A stretch of DNA of 55,133 nucleotides from contig MEDY01000372.1 in the NCBI GenBank assembly GCA_001724265.1, positions 1 through 55,133 on the forward strand. The letters are read 5' to 3'. Origin of the DNA: Rhizaria sp. SCN 62-66 (taxonomy: Eukaryota; Rhizaria, unplaced). Positions 32,220 through 43,005 of the stretch are shown in pieces (the first letter of the stretch is position 1; each line of letters starts with the position of its first letter). The notes beneath the pieces were generated by a model. The model had not been told where the DNA came from, made no database searches, and worked only from the letters and a program-made list of their open reading frames with translations. Position numbers and translations under genes: made by a program.

Positions 32220-34838
32220 ATGCTGCGCGTCTCCCTGCTGCGCCTGGCCCGCTCCAGCGGCGGCACAGCAGCCGCGGCCGCGGGTCGCTCTCTGCCTCAC
32301 TGCAACACAGCTCCCGCAACCAAGCTCACCACGGCGACAGCAGCCTTCTCCGCACTCCTGTCATCGTTTGCCCCGCGCCGCTGCTTCACCGCCGTCGCCG
32401 CCCCGCACCCCGTGGCCCCGCCCCACGCGTTTCCCCGCCGCGCGCACACGCCGCCGCCGTCCGCGCTGCCGTCGACGCCGCTACCACCGCTGACTGCGCC
32501 CGCCGCCGCCGCACTGGGCCCCGGCTACGTGCAGTACGTGTCGGGCTACGGCTATTTCCCCGTGCGCGATCCCGCGGCGACGGCGGCGGCTCTGCGCGCG
32601 GCGTTGTTGCCTACAGGCGCGACGGGGCGCGTCTACGTCGCCGCCGAGGGTGTGAACCTGCAGGCGACGTGCCACCCCGCGCAGACCGAGGCCGTGGTCG
32701 CCGCCGTGCGCGCCGTCACCGATCCGCTTGACCGCGCCGTCGCCGAGCACGACCGCGGCAGCGAAGGCGGCGGCGGCGACGGCTGTAGCGGGCGTAAAAT
32801 GCGCATCTTCAGGAACGAAGTCGTTAAAGTCACCACAAACGACGCCAACAACAACAACAACGGCACGACAGGCTCCGCCCCCGCCCCCGCCCCTGCCACT
32901 GACACTGCGGCGACCGCGGCGGCGACTGCGGCGGCAGAGGATAGCGCGACTGTGGCCGTGGGCGCGCCCTTCGCGGGGCTGGTGGTCAAGGCGCGGCCGC
33001 TGCTGCAGGAGGGCGGCGCGCTGGCCCCCTCGCTCGCGGCGGTGCTCGACGGGCACATGTCGGCCTACAAGCACCTGCCCCCACGCGACTGGCACCGCGA
33101 CATGAGCCGCATCCACGAGGCTAAGCGCGCGCTGGCACAGCAACAACAGCAAGCGCAACAGCAAGCGCAGTCGACACTGTCGTCTTCTGACGCCGCGTCT
33201 GATGCTGCTTTAGCTGCGGGCGCCGTCGAGCGACGCAAGGATGCCGAGGCGCTGATCTTGGACGTGCGCAACCTGTACGAGTTCGAGCTGGGCTCGTTCC
33301 TGCACGCGACCCCGCTCACCGTGGGCTCCTTCTCGGCCACCTATCCCGAGCTCGACCGGCTCCTCGGCATCGCGGAGGGCAACGACGCCGCTGCCACTGC
33401 CGCTGACTCTGCCGCTGCGTCTGCGTCTGCCTCCACTTTAGTGAGCGACCCCATCGTGGCTGCGGCGCGTGCCCTTCGCGCGCGGCCCTTCGGCGTGCGC
33501 GCCGACGGGACCCGCTTCGCCGCCGCTGAGGCCGCGGCCGCGTTCGAGGCCGCCGTTGTGCCGCAGGTGGACTGGGAGAGCGCCGCAGTTGTCGTTGAAG
33601 CCAACGACGTCCGCACGCTCGCCGCCAGGCAGCGCGCGCTCGAGCGGGCGCGAGCGCTATCGCCAACCAATGCTGCCGCTGCTGCGAAGGATGTCGCCGC
33701 CCCAGCCGCTGCTGCCGCTGCTGCCGCTGCCGCTGCTGCGGACGCTGCGGTGACCGCGGCTGCCGAGGCGGCCGCGCTGGCCGCGCCGCCGCTGGTGCCT
33801 GCGCCCGCGGGCCCCGTGGCGCGCGACCGGCGCATCCGGATGTTCTGCACTGGCGGCATCCGCTGCGTCAAAGTGGGGGCCTACCTCGCGGCCCGGGGCT
33901 TCACCGACGTCGCCGTGCTCGAGGGCGGCGTCAACGCCTACGCCGAGTTCGTGCGCAACAACACGATGGCCAGCAACAGCAGCAACAGCAGCGAAACCGA
34001 TGCCAGCAACAGCATTGAGGGCGCGAGCGATGCCATGGCAGCACAGAGCGAGAGCGTCGCGACTGCTCCCGGCGAGAATGCCCGCCTCACAGCGTCCGAC
34101 GCCGCGTCCCTGCTGGCCCCGGTGACCGTGGCGGCGACGGTCCCGCGCTTGCGCGCCGCGCCCGCGCCGCTGCGCTCTGCGTCGCTGGTGTCAACCTTCG
34201 TGGGCGGCAACGTGGTCTTTGACGAGCGGCGCGTCGTCCGCGTCACGGACCACCTGCTGGCGCGCTGCCACCAGTGCGGCTGCCCCTGCGACATGCCGCG
34301 CAACTGCGCGCAGCCGCGCTGCAACGCGCTGCTGCTGCAGTGCGCGCGCTGCGCCGTCGTGTACCGCGGCGCCTGCTCCGTCCAGTGCGCGACTGAGTTC
34401 CACAGCAGCGACCACGCGGCCGCCGCGGCGAGCGTGAGCACTGCAGCGGCTGCCGATGCTGAGGCGCCGGCCGCTGTGGCTGCTGCGCCTGCGAGTGCAG
34501 CGACGAATGTCTCTGCGGCGGCCGGAAGCGACGCCCCCGGCGGCGTGACGCCGCTGGACATGTCTGTGAGCGGGCGCGCCGTGCTGGACCGCATTATGGC
34601 CGAGAACACGCGCATTATGGCCGAGAACGGTGAGAGCAGGCGCGTCGCCAACCTCAGTCAAAGCTACAATAGCAACAACAGTGGCAATCGCGTCAGCGGT
34701 AGTGAGTTGCAGCTCGAGGCCGGCGAGAGCAGCAGGCACCCGGTGACGCTGCGGCTCTACCCGCCGCTGCTCACGGGGGCGCGCTCGCGGCTGGTGCCTC
34801 TGACGCGGCCAGTCGACATCGTCACCGGCGCAGACTGA
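32220..34838 (+). CDS. TrhO/TSTD2-like rhodanese tRNA uridine hydroxylase with probable mitochondrial presequence
   Basis: Single exon, 872 residues, TGA stop. The ATG at 32220 gives MLRVSLLRLARSS, an Arg/Leu/Ser amphipathic start typical of mitochondrial presequences. The conserved order is that of the YceA/TrhO (UPF0176) family: an acylphosphatase-like part (RVYVAAEGVNLQATC, MRIFRNEVVKV), a rhodanese domain (LILDVRNLYEFELG) with the active loop MFCTGGIRC (Cys543), and the C-terminal Cys-rich rhodanese_C motif (CHQCGCPCDMPRNC, then QCARC and CSVQC, about 680-725). TrhO forms 5-hydroxyuridine at position 34 of some bacterial tRNAs; TSTD2 is the animal relative, with less clear function. Low-complexity Ala/Ser inserts interrupt the rhodanese domain itself between DVRNLYEFE and the active loop. 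Bacterial TrhO has about 330 residues. It shares an upstream region with the NIPA gene. Confidence 0.85.
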   Translation: MLRVSLLRLARSSGGTAAAAAGRSLPHCNTAPATKLTTATAAFSALLSSFAPRRCFTAVAAPHPVAPPHAFPRRAHTPPPSALPSTPLPPLTAPAAAALGPGYVQYVSGYGYFPVRDPAATAAALRAALLPTGATGRVYVAAEGVNLQATCHPAQTEAVVAAVRAVTDPLDRAVAEHDRGSEGGGGDGCSGRKMRIFRNEVVKVTTNDANNNNNGTTGSAPAPAPATDTAATAAATAAAEDSATVAVGAPFAGLVVKARPLLQEGGALAPSLAAVLDGHMSAYKHLPPRDWHRDMSRIHEAKRALAQQQQQAQQQAQSTLSSSDAASDAALAAGAVERRKDAEALILDVRNLYEFELGSFLHATPLTVGSFSATYPELDRLLGIAEGNDAAATAADSAAASASASTLVSDPIVAAARALRARPFGVRADGTRFAAAEAAAAFEAAVVPQVDWESAAVVVEANDVRTLAARQRALERARALSPTNAAAAAKDVAAPAAAAAAAAAAAADAAVTAAAEAAALAAPPLVPAPAGPVARDRRIRMFCTGGIRCVKVGAYLAARGFTDVAVLEGGVNAYAEFVRNNTMASNSSNSSETDASNSIEGASDAMAAQSESVATAPGENARLTASDAASLLAPVTVAATVPRLRAAPAPLRSASLVSTFVGGNVVFDERRVVRVTDHLLARCHQCGCPCDMPRNCAQPRCNALLLQCARCAVVYRGACSVQCATEFHSSDHAAAAASVSTAAAADAEAPAAVAAAPASAATNVSAAAGSDAPGGVTPLDMSVSGRAVLDRIMAENTRIMAENGESRRVANLSQSYNSNNSGNRVSGSELQLEAGESSRHPVTLRLYPPLLTGARSRLVPLTRPVDIVTGAD

Positions 34839-35117
34839 CGATGTGACCGCGTCGCTCGTAGCCGCGATGGAGAGGGTTTATTTATTGGATTGGTGATGTT
34901 GTCACATAATTGAGTTATGGGGTCATTATCAAATAGAAGTAGTACATATTAACTTCCAACGATGGTTGATGAACATTGATAACGTCCGTCAACCCCATAA
35001 CTGCATTTGCTGCTCTTCTCCTGCCAACTTCACCGGTCATCTCAATCGACTCGTGAATCTCTAGATTGTATCACGTACAACATAATTTAGTTTGCAGTTA
35101 ATTTTACTATAAAGTAC
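34839..35117. other. short AT-rich spacer after the TrhO-like gene
   Basis: Nothing recognisable except a TATAAA at about 35108-35114, immediately ahead of the weak candidate ORF and probably too close to its ATG to be a core promoter. Confidence 0.4.
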
Positions 35118-35580
35118 ATGTATTCACTTGTGCGCGGCGTTGCGCATAAACTTATATCTGCAGTAACATTTTGTGACCTCACCGATGAGAAGTGGCGATG
35201 TTCTAGTTATGAATGGTTTTTAGTTGCGGAAACACACATTTCGCGCTATAATTTCTTGTGCTACCCTGAGAGTGATGACGAGGACGATGACGGGCTCTGG
35301 GGTCTGGGGGCGCATGAGTCCGCTGATGAGGCCGATGAGGATGAGGATGCGGATTACAGCGACTTCGATGATGATAGTGACGTTGCAAGCGATGATGATG
35401 ATGGAGGCAGGAGCAATGATACCCACAGCAGTGACGGTGATGAAGAAGACACACACGATTGCTGTAATGACTCGTATTGCTCCCACGGCAAACTCTTACT
35501 GCGAAGCGGTCAGCGCCACCGACCACCTCGCCGAGCTCATCACGCCCTACATTGCGCGCGTGGTGAAGCCGCTGGAATGA
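35118..35580 (+). CDS. weak candidate small gene; last part looks coding
   Basis: Two overlapping plus-strand frames are open here. One starts at ATG 35118 and encodes an acidic protein (Asp/Glu/Ser-rich, 155 residues, to 35585). The other ends at TGA 35578-35580 with AVMTRIAPTANSYCEAV followed by DHLAELITPYIARVVKPLE. This second end uses GC-rich codons like the real genes, and an AATAAA follows at 35606-35611. I could not find a splice pair with the +5 G seen in the other introns to join them, so the gene model is unresolved. The antisense frame reads as a string of Ile/Val helices, but that is the expected complement of GAT/GAC-rich sequence. It may be a small gene, a remnant, or the end of an intron-containing gene. 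No function can be assigned. Confidence 0.3.
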
Positions 35581-35605
35581 TGTGAACAATTTGGATCAAA
35601 GAAAG

Positions 35606-35611
35606 AATAAA
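35606..35611 (+). other. AATAAA polyadenylation signal
   Basis: The canonical hexamer lies 26 bases past the TGA at 35580 and supports a transcript end on the plus strand here. Confidence 0.5.
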
Positions 35612-35836
35612 GAAAAGCGGAGTGTATTTTTGAAGCGTTAGCGACAATAGTGACGTTCGAGTCATAGAGTGCTACTAATAAATAAATCTTGAGACGGGTT
35701 AATTGAATAAATAACTAATATAAACAAAGTCACAAGGTGGTACGCTTATAATAGCGCAATTATGACATTCTTTGCACCAAGTGTCAAGACAGCGACCGAA
35801 ACAAGTGGCACACTGACAGCCTAAGCTGCAGTCTGA

Positions 35837-36740
35837 TCAATAGTAGCTCTGCTTCGGTGCGCGGCCCTTGCCTGCCCCGCCACGGTTGCCGCCGCTGTGC
35901 GCGCCGTTACTGCCGCTGCCGTTCACGCTGTTGCTGCCGCCACTGTGCAGCTGAGCCCCCGCGGCCACATTGCGCAGGAACGCACTGTGCTGCCCAGGCT
36001 TACCACCGCCACTGCCGCTGCCGAAGCCGCTGCCGTAGCCGCTGCCGCCACCGTATCCCTCGGTTCCGCTCCCGCCGTTGCCGCTGCTGTAGGCGGCGTT
36101 GGCGCCGCGTGTGCGCAGCGAGAGCTCGCGCGCGCGCGCCCCGTTGCCGGCGGCCTTGTGTGCGGTGACCAGGCGCCCGATGAGGCGCGGGGACAGGAGT
36201 CCCTTGAGCACGTTGACATCAACGCCGCTAGCGTTGTGGTTGTGGCCCATCGCCGCAGCGTTGACGCCGCCGGCATTCGCACCGCCGCCGCTGCTGCCGC
36301 TGCTGCTGCTGTTGTTCGTGGTATGATTGGTGGTAGACGCAGCGGCCGCGGAGCCTGTTGCGCGCGCCCGGTGCAGCACGCTCTCGACGATCTCGTCGGC
36401 CATGCCCAGCTGCCCCGCCGTGACGGCCGCGGACAGCAGGCTGTTATAAGTCACGGCGTTGGGAGCAACGCCGCGGCGCTGCATCTGGCCCAGCAGCCGC
36501 CACGCCTCGCCCAGCCGGCCCTCGCGAGCGAGTCCGGCAATCACGGCGGTGTACGGGTACACGGTCGGCGCGCAGCCCGCGGCGAGCATGGCGTCAAGCG
36601 TGGCCACGGCCGAGTGTAGCTGTCCGCAGCGCACGTAGCCGTTGATGAGCGTCGTGAAGGTCACGGCAGAGGGAGGCAGCCCGTGCTCCGCCATCAGCGA
36701 GAGCAGCTGCTTGATGCTGTTTTCGCCGCGTGCAAGCAGA

Positions 36741-36775
<35 letters not shown>

Positions 36776-39319
36776 TGCACTCGCAGTATCGCGGTTGCTC
36801 TTCGTATCGTTCGAGTCATCAGAGCGACTGGTGTTATCATTACTGTCAGCGCTCGCCGCACTGTCACTCGGTGCGCTCAAGTCAGTCTTTGCCTTGATAT
36901 CGCCGCTTCCGTCCTCATCGCCGCCGCCGTTGGCGTACTCGTACACGCGCGTGGTCGCGGCGCCGGGCACCAGGTGCGCCATCGTCAGCGCGCGCACCAG
37001 CATGTTGACGGTGAAGGCGTCGGCGCGCACGCCGTGGCGGCGCATCAACGCGAACACGAGCGCGAAGCCGTCCAGGTCGCCGCGCTGTAGGAAGAGGTCT
37101 AGGAAGGCGTTGAGGCTGACGGTGTCGGGCGGGGTGCCTGCGGCGGCGAAGTCGGCCACGACCTCGAGCGCGGCCGCCAGCTCGCCGCGGCGCAGTAGCC
37201 CCGTCAGCAGCAGGTTCAACGCCAGCGGCGCGCGCGGCGCCAGCAGCGGCTTGACCTGTGCGTAGAACGCCAGCGCGGCCGCGGTGTCGCCGGCGTCGAG
37301 GGCGAAGCGCAGCACCGACTGGTACAGCAGCACGAGCGTCTCCGTGTTGGCGTCCGTGGTCATCGTCGACGTTGTCGTCGCTGTTGCGGCCGCAGCAGGG
37401 GAGTTGGCGGTCGTCAAAGGGATGCCGTTGGAATCGCCTGCAGCAGTGGCAGCGCCATTGACGGCGCTCATGCTGTTATTGTTGTTGTTGGTGAGCACTT
37501 GCTGCAGCAGCAGCACCTTGTCGAGCTGCTTTGTCCGCAGCAGCCCGCGCACGAGCTCTCCGCAGAGCCGCGCCAGCAGCCGCTCACCCAGCACCGCCCT
37601 GAAGCGCACCACGGCCGCCAGCGCGCGCGCGACGCCAGGTCCGTCCCCGCGCGCGGCGGCGGCCTCGACCACGGCGGCAAACGCCGCGGGGGTGGGGACG
37701 TGGCCGCGCGCGCCCAGCTCCACCTCCAGCACGTCGAGCGCGGCGCCGGTGTGCCCCGCGGCGAGCAGTGCCGTCACGACGCGCTGGTAGGCCAGGGGCG
37801 GGGCGGTGGGCTCGCAGCCGCGGCGGCGCAGGCAGTGCGCCAGAAGCAGCATGCGCGGGACATGGGCCGGACCCGCGCGCGCTGAGGCCACGAGCAGCTG
37901 CGAGAGGCAAGAGGGCGACAGGTGCGGCATCAGGGCCGGGTCCACAGCAGCCGCAGCAGTTGCAGCAGCAGCAGCTGGCGCAGTCGCAGGGGCCGCGGTA
38001 TCTGTTGTCGCTGTTGTTGCGCTCGAGCTGGAGTTAGTAGCAGTGTCGTTACTGTCACTGCCAGTGTGGGCGGGCGTGTTGTTGCTGACGGAGGCCGCGG
38101 AGGCGCCAAAGGCCTTGGCGGCGGCGGCCACGAGGGCCTCGGCCGCCGCGTGGTCGCCGGCGGCCAGCGCGGCCGCCAGCGCCAGAGACAGGCCTTCCTG
38201 GGCGTCGTCGGCAGTGCACAGCAAAGGCGGCTGCTGCGGAGACTGCGAATGCGGGTCAATGGCACTGTTGTTGCCGTTGATGTTGCTGTTGATGGGCATC
38301 CCCGCGGCGAGACAGGCCGCGTAGAACTGGTGGACCGCGGTGAGCACGTGTGACACACGGGTCACCACGCGCGCGTTGCCGTCCAAAGTCACCGAGACGC
38401 CGTCAGCAGCCTTCGCAGCGCCGACGTTCGAGCCGTTGCTGTTGCTGTTGCTGGGGGAGGAGATAAGAGAGTGGGAGAGCATCGCGGGGCAGACTACGCT
38501 GACATTACTACCAGAAGCAGCGGCAGCAGCAGCAGAACTGCTGTCAAGCAAACTGCTAGAGCCATCACGCTCATTGCCCACCGCGCTGTTGCTCCCACTG
38601 CTGCCGCTGCCGCTGCCGACGACGGCGGTGGGCAGCACGTGGAGCACGGCTTGCGCGCAGTCGTGCAGCGCGTAGGGGTCCCGCGGGAAGCGCCCCGCCG
38701 AGGCCGCGGTCAGGAGGGCGCGCATGTGGTCCGTCACGGCAGCGGCGGGCAGGCCGGGGCTCCAGGTGAAGGGCGCGAACAGCTCTGGGGGCAGCTGCGC
38801 GCCGGGCGCGGGGCTGGGGCTCGGGCTGGAGGCGTTAGAGCCAGAGTTGGAGCTGTTTGTGTTTGTGGTGTTGATGTAGAAGCTTGAGTGGGCGCGCGAG
38901 CTCGCGTGTCGAGCAGAAGCGGTAGTTGCTGCTGTGGGCGCGGTCGCTGTTGTAGTAGTAGAGAGCATAACAGAGCTGAGGAAGCTGCTGCTGTTACTGC
39001 TGCGTGTCGCTGCGTTTAGGGAGTGAGGGTTAGAACGATGACTAGAGCTCGAGCTCGAGCTAGTGGTCACTTGGGTGCTGTTGCAGAGAGTGCTGGCAGA
39101 GAAGCGAGACAACTGACACGGAGGCGGCGGCATAGGGCCTAGCGGCGTCGCAGCGCCACCAGCAACTGCAGAGACAGCAGCAGCAGCAGCAGTAGCTGCG
39201 GCCGAGCCAGCTGCAGCTGCGAGTTGCTGGCGAGGGGAAGGGGAGAAGAGGGAGAGAGCAAGCGAGGCGCCGCGGTCGACCGCGGAAGCAAGGCGCTGGC
39301 GGGGTGCGCCCGGGAGCAT
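35837..39319 (-). CDS. pentatricopeptide repeat (PPR) protein
   Basis: Single exon, 1160 residues, TGA stop. The C-terminal half contains tandem 35-residue helical-hairpin repeats of the P class: AVTFTTLINGYVRCGQLHSA, YPYTAVIAGLAREGRLGEA and AVTYNSLLSAAVTAGQLGMA are textbook units, and more degenerate ones occur from about residue 500 (VVTALLAAGHTGAALDVL, LNLLLTGLLRRGELAAALEV, LNAFLDLFLQRGDLDGFALV). PPR proteins bind single-stranded RNA in mitochondria or plastids and guide processing, stability or translation. The N-terminus (MLPGAPRQRLASAVDRG) is basic and could be an organelle presequence. The first 500 residues are mostly Ser/Asn/Ala low-complexity sequence, and similar inserts split repeats in the middle. 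No catalytic or DYW domain is seen. The target RNA cannot be inferred here. Confidence 0.85.
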
Positions 39320-39865
39320 GCCTGGCTGCGCAGGAGAGAGGCGCGGGCGGGCGCGGGCGCGGCGGGGGCGGCGGGGACCGGAGAGAGTGAGAGAGGTGAG
39401 GCCGGGGGGTGCGGGGTAGAGGCAATGACAGTTGCTTCGAAGAAAATATTAAAAAATAGAAAAGTTCCTTCACAGAAAAGTTATACACGAACAGTTACGC
39501 CGCTATTCAAAGACAGTGCACGATGATATAGTCGTCGAGCGGAGTCCGCTTTTCGGCCCTGCTATGCCGCTGGTGGTCCAAGCTCGGGACTGGCCACCCA
39601 CCGAGTCGGTCGAGGCTCAGAGCGAGAAACGTAACGGTCCAAAACACCTTCGTGCCACTAGATGTATCTCGACGTAGACTCCGTGTTGTTGGATGCAGGA
39701 TTGAAATCCGAAAATTTCCCTTTGTTAATCACTTTTAGTTTTAATCTTTTTCTTTCAGCTCGCCAGAACCCCTCCAGCCAGCGCTTCCCCCGCGCCCGGA
39801 TTCCACCGCCCAACTTCACTCTCTTTTGTGCCGCCCTCTGGCTGTTGTGAGCCCGCCGCACGCAG
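39320..39865. promoter_or_regulatory. divergent upstream region of the PPR gene and the 39866 gene
   Basis: GC-rich next to the PPR start and AT-rich after 39430. A TTTCTTTCAG at about 39750-39760 looks like a 3' splice site, so the downstream gene may have an intron in its 5' leader. No other element was recognised. Confidence 0.4.
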
Positions 39866-41850
39866 ATGTCGAAAGCGACGCCCCGGTCTCCGCGCCCGCC
39901 CGCGGCGCCCGCGTTGTCCAGCGCAGCGCGGCCGGCCACGAACCGCGCCCGCACGCGCAAGTCCCAGGACTCGAGTGACGACCTCCCCGTCGCCCCCGAG
40001 GAACCAGTCACGCCCCCGCCCCAGTGCCCCTTCGTACGTCTAGGCCCTTATAGCGGAGCAAGAGCTACCATTTGCAGAATTTACGCGCTGCTCTCTACAC
40101 ATTAGCGCTGTTTTCTATTCGCAAATCACATTTGTCAGTCATACAGTCTATCATTAACTGCTTCGATTCTCGTCTGTCCGTACCGCTTACCTCGTCGTTG
40201 CTTCCTTCGTTGCTTTGCGTTCTGTTTTCTCGCTACCTCTCAGGACCTGATGGAGCGTGAGGTCTGGTCCGTCCCGGACCCCGCGCAGCAGCGCGCGCGC
40301 GCCGGCGCGCTCTTGGGCCTACCGGACTCCCCCGCGACCTCGCGCGCCTCAATCGAGCTCGACTCGGCCTACTACCTGCTCCTCTTCTGCCGGGGCGCCG
40401 CGCTCTCCCCCGCGCAGACGGCGCTGCTGTACTACATCGAGACGCAGCTGCGAAACGTGCTTGCCGCGCTGCCCGCGACTCCCCTCGTGGCCCAGTACCA
40501 GCTCTTCGCCGACTTGCTCTACGCCAGCAGCGAGACGGCCCACGCCCCGCCGCCGCCCTCCCAGACCACCCCCGCCGCCGCCGCCGCCGCCGCGCTCGCT
40601 GCATTGACGCCCTCCTCATCCTCCTCTTCTGCCTCTAGCTCCAGCACTGGCGCTGGCCTTGGTGCGGCGGCTTCGGCGGCCTCGGCGCCCTCGGCCCACG
40701 CGGCGGCTGTGGCTGCTTTGTGTCAGCGCCTCGGGGACCCGCGCTTCGCGTCCGTCGTCGCCCGCGCGGCGCCCTTTACGCCGCAGCAGGCGCGCATAGT
40801 GACAGACTACTTTGCGCAGGGATATTTCCGCCACTACGCTCTCTACAAAGCCGTCCTCGCACCAAGCAGTCCTAACGGCGGCGGTGGTGGCAGCGGTGGC
40901 GGCGAGTACTGCTTCCAGCGCCGCAGTGTCGCCGTTGTGGAGCAGTTGCACCTGCTGGCGGCGCCGCCGCCGCCCTCCGCGGCTGCGGGCACGGTGCTCA
41001 CGGTCACCCTGCCCCCCGGTGCGCCCGGTACCGGCAGCGGCAGCGGCGGCGGCGGCAGCGGCAACGGCGGTGACGAAAGCGGCGATTACTACAGCGACGA
41101 CGCTGCTGCCGCCGCCGCCGCCGCCGCTGCCGCTGCCGCCGCGGCCGCCGCTGCTGCTGCCGCCGCCGCCGCCACCGCCGCTGCTGAGAGCATGCACAGC
41201 CAACAACAACAGCAGCAGCAGCCACAGCAGACCAAGACTCTGTCCTCGTCGTCGTCCGGCGCCTCGACCTCGGGCTTGGCGCCGCCGGCGACCAGGCCTT
41301 CGTCCCGACCGGCCTCCGCCGCGGCCGCGGCCGCCGCGGCCGCCGCAGCAGCAGCCGCCGCGGCCGCCGCTGTGGCCGCCTCGACCTCGGCCGGCGCGGC
41401 GGCCGCGGGCGCGGGTTCCCGGACTATCTCCATTCCCGCCGGCTCTGCGATGCTCTCGCTCGCCCAACCCCTGCCCTCCAGCAGCAGTAGCACCGGCTCT
41501 GGCCCTCGGAGCTCCAGCACCAGCGCGAGTGCCAGCGCCAGTGTGAGCGAGTGCGCTGACCTTGACCTCGCGCGCCTGCGCTTCTGCTTTGAGGCCGCCT
41601 GGGCCGTCAACGCCGCCGCCGCCGAGGCCGCGCTGTCTGGCGCCAAGTCCGTGCCGTTCGCGCTCAGCTACGAGCCCGGCGGCGCGGGCGGGTCGGCGGC
41701 TGCGGCGGCGGCGGCGGCGCGCTCGGGCGCGGCGGCCTCGAGGCTGCTTTCGCCGATGGTGCTCTATGAGGCCACGGCGCACGATCCCAGCGCCGCCGCG
41801 GTCACTGCGGCCGCCACCGCCGCCGCCAGGGCCAAGGCCGTCTCCGCAGT

Positions 41851-41915
<65 letters not shown>

Positions 41916-42307
41916 CGTTCGCTGCCGGCTACGGCTCCGGCTCTGGCTTTGCTGCAGCCCACGGTCACGACGACGACAGCGACAGCCTTAGCCTTGCTGG
42001 CAGTGGCATGGGCGGTGCTGCGCCGCTGGCGCCGGCCAGGCCAGGCGTGTACACGGTGGTGTCGGCGCACGTCGCCGCCGCCAGCGAGGGCGCGGCCGCC
42101 GCGCTGGCGGCCAGGAGCCGCGCGCTCACGGCCCGGCTTGAGGCCGCAGCGGCCAGCGCGGCGACGCTGCAGGCGCGCGCGGCCGCCGCAGCGCCGCCCC
42201 CTGCCCGCGGCGGCCGGCGCGGCCAGCAGCAGCAGTCTCAGCCTCAGCTCCAGGCGCAGGCGCAGCTGTCGTCGGGTGACGCCAGCGGCCGGCCCGGGTC
42301 GTCGTGA
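39866..42307 (+). CDS. unidentified protein with conserved-looking helical N-terminal part and polyalanine/polyglutamine tracts
   Basis: Two exons, 39866-40033 and 40244-42307 (intron 210 bp, gtacgt...ctcag, phase 0), TGA stop, 743 residues. Exon 1 is Pro/Ser/Arg-rich. Exon 2 begins DLMEREVWSVPDPAQQ and contains ordered helical sequence: ELDSAYYLLLFCRGAALSP, ALLYYIETQLRNVLAALP, and FTPQQARIVTDYFAQGYFRHYALYK. A second ordered piece is LDLARLRFCFEAAWAVNAAAAE. In between are long Ala, Gly, Ser and Gln tracts. I do not recognise the family firmly; the FRHYALYK-type segment recalls some cilia-associated proteins such as CFAP119/CCDC189, but that is a weak impression. The long antisense ORF across this gene is a composition artefact. 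Confidence 0.7.
41858..41914 (+). repeat. pure (CAG)19 repeat encoding polyglutamine
   Basis: Nineteen CAG codons preceded by one CAA, in the unidentified gene at 39866-42307. This is the second long pure CAG tract in the window. Confidence 0.9.
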
Positions 42308-43005
42308 GCGACAGAGCGGCGACGCTTTTGCGATGATGGAAATGCTGCGACACTTGAAATGACCGCGATATGAGCTGTTTCGAGCTGTTTGGAACGTTTC
42401 TGAGATGTGAAACCCGATCTGGGTGACGTTTCGCGGGATATGCACGGGATATCGGCACTTTGCGCGGGGCATACAACACTTTTTATGTAGAAAAGAGGGT
42501 CGAGTGGTCTGTAATACAGCTTTCAAACTTGATTAGCGCGTAGAAGGCGGCTTTGTAGAGATAAAAATTGTTCAAAAGAGGAAATCAAGCCGCATGGCGA
42601 GCTGACCAAGTGACCGTGAGCCGAGACGGACTGAGCGACCGGAGGCGAAGTCCAGAGCAAACCAAAAACGATCTTGTTTACGCTTGTGTGACGTCTCTTT
42701 GGAGCCATTTTGTGAAAAGATTGAATATTTAGATGGAAACATTATTCCTCAAAAAGCGAATGTGGAATATTAGGCCGCGTGTGGTTCTAGATCAAGTTCC
42801 ATTTTCACACCCACAACGAACCCTCTCACCTTGACCCAAGACTGTCTCGCTAAATCGGACCCGTAGCCCCTCTTCCCCTCATTTGTTCATGTTTATTTCA
42901 TTTTACCCAACTCTAACACCCCAAATATTTGATATTCTGCGTACCCATTGTCTCCCCGACGATGCCGATCTTCTTGTTTTGTTACTTTCTTTTAGTTTAT
43001 GCAAA
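42308..43005. other. intergenic spacer between the 39866 gene and P5C dehydrogenase
   Basis: About 700 bp of intermediate composition, becoming pyrimidine-rich near 42790-42860 ahead of the dehydrogenase start. No coding, RNA or repeat feature is supported. Confidence 0.5.

Noticed and set aside
35220-35486. Minus-strand Ile/Val-rich protein with apparent membrane helices
   Set aside because: It is the reverse complement of GAT/GAC/GAG-rich sequence, which always reads as Ile/Val/Leu. No other support.
35650-35670. TTCGAGTC resembling a tRNA T-loop
   Set aside because: The flanking bases do not form a T-stem, and no acceptor or anticodon stem can be drawn. A similar match near 31912 fails for the same reason. 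No tRNA was found in the window.
40616-42526. 636-residue minus-strand ORF opposite the 39866 gene
   Set aside because: It is Arg/Gly/Leu homopolymer sequence produced by the complement of GC-rich codon repeats, with no domain and no splice support.
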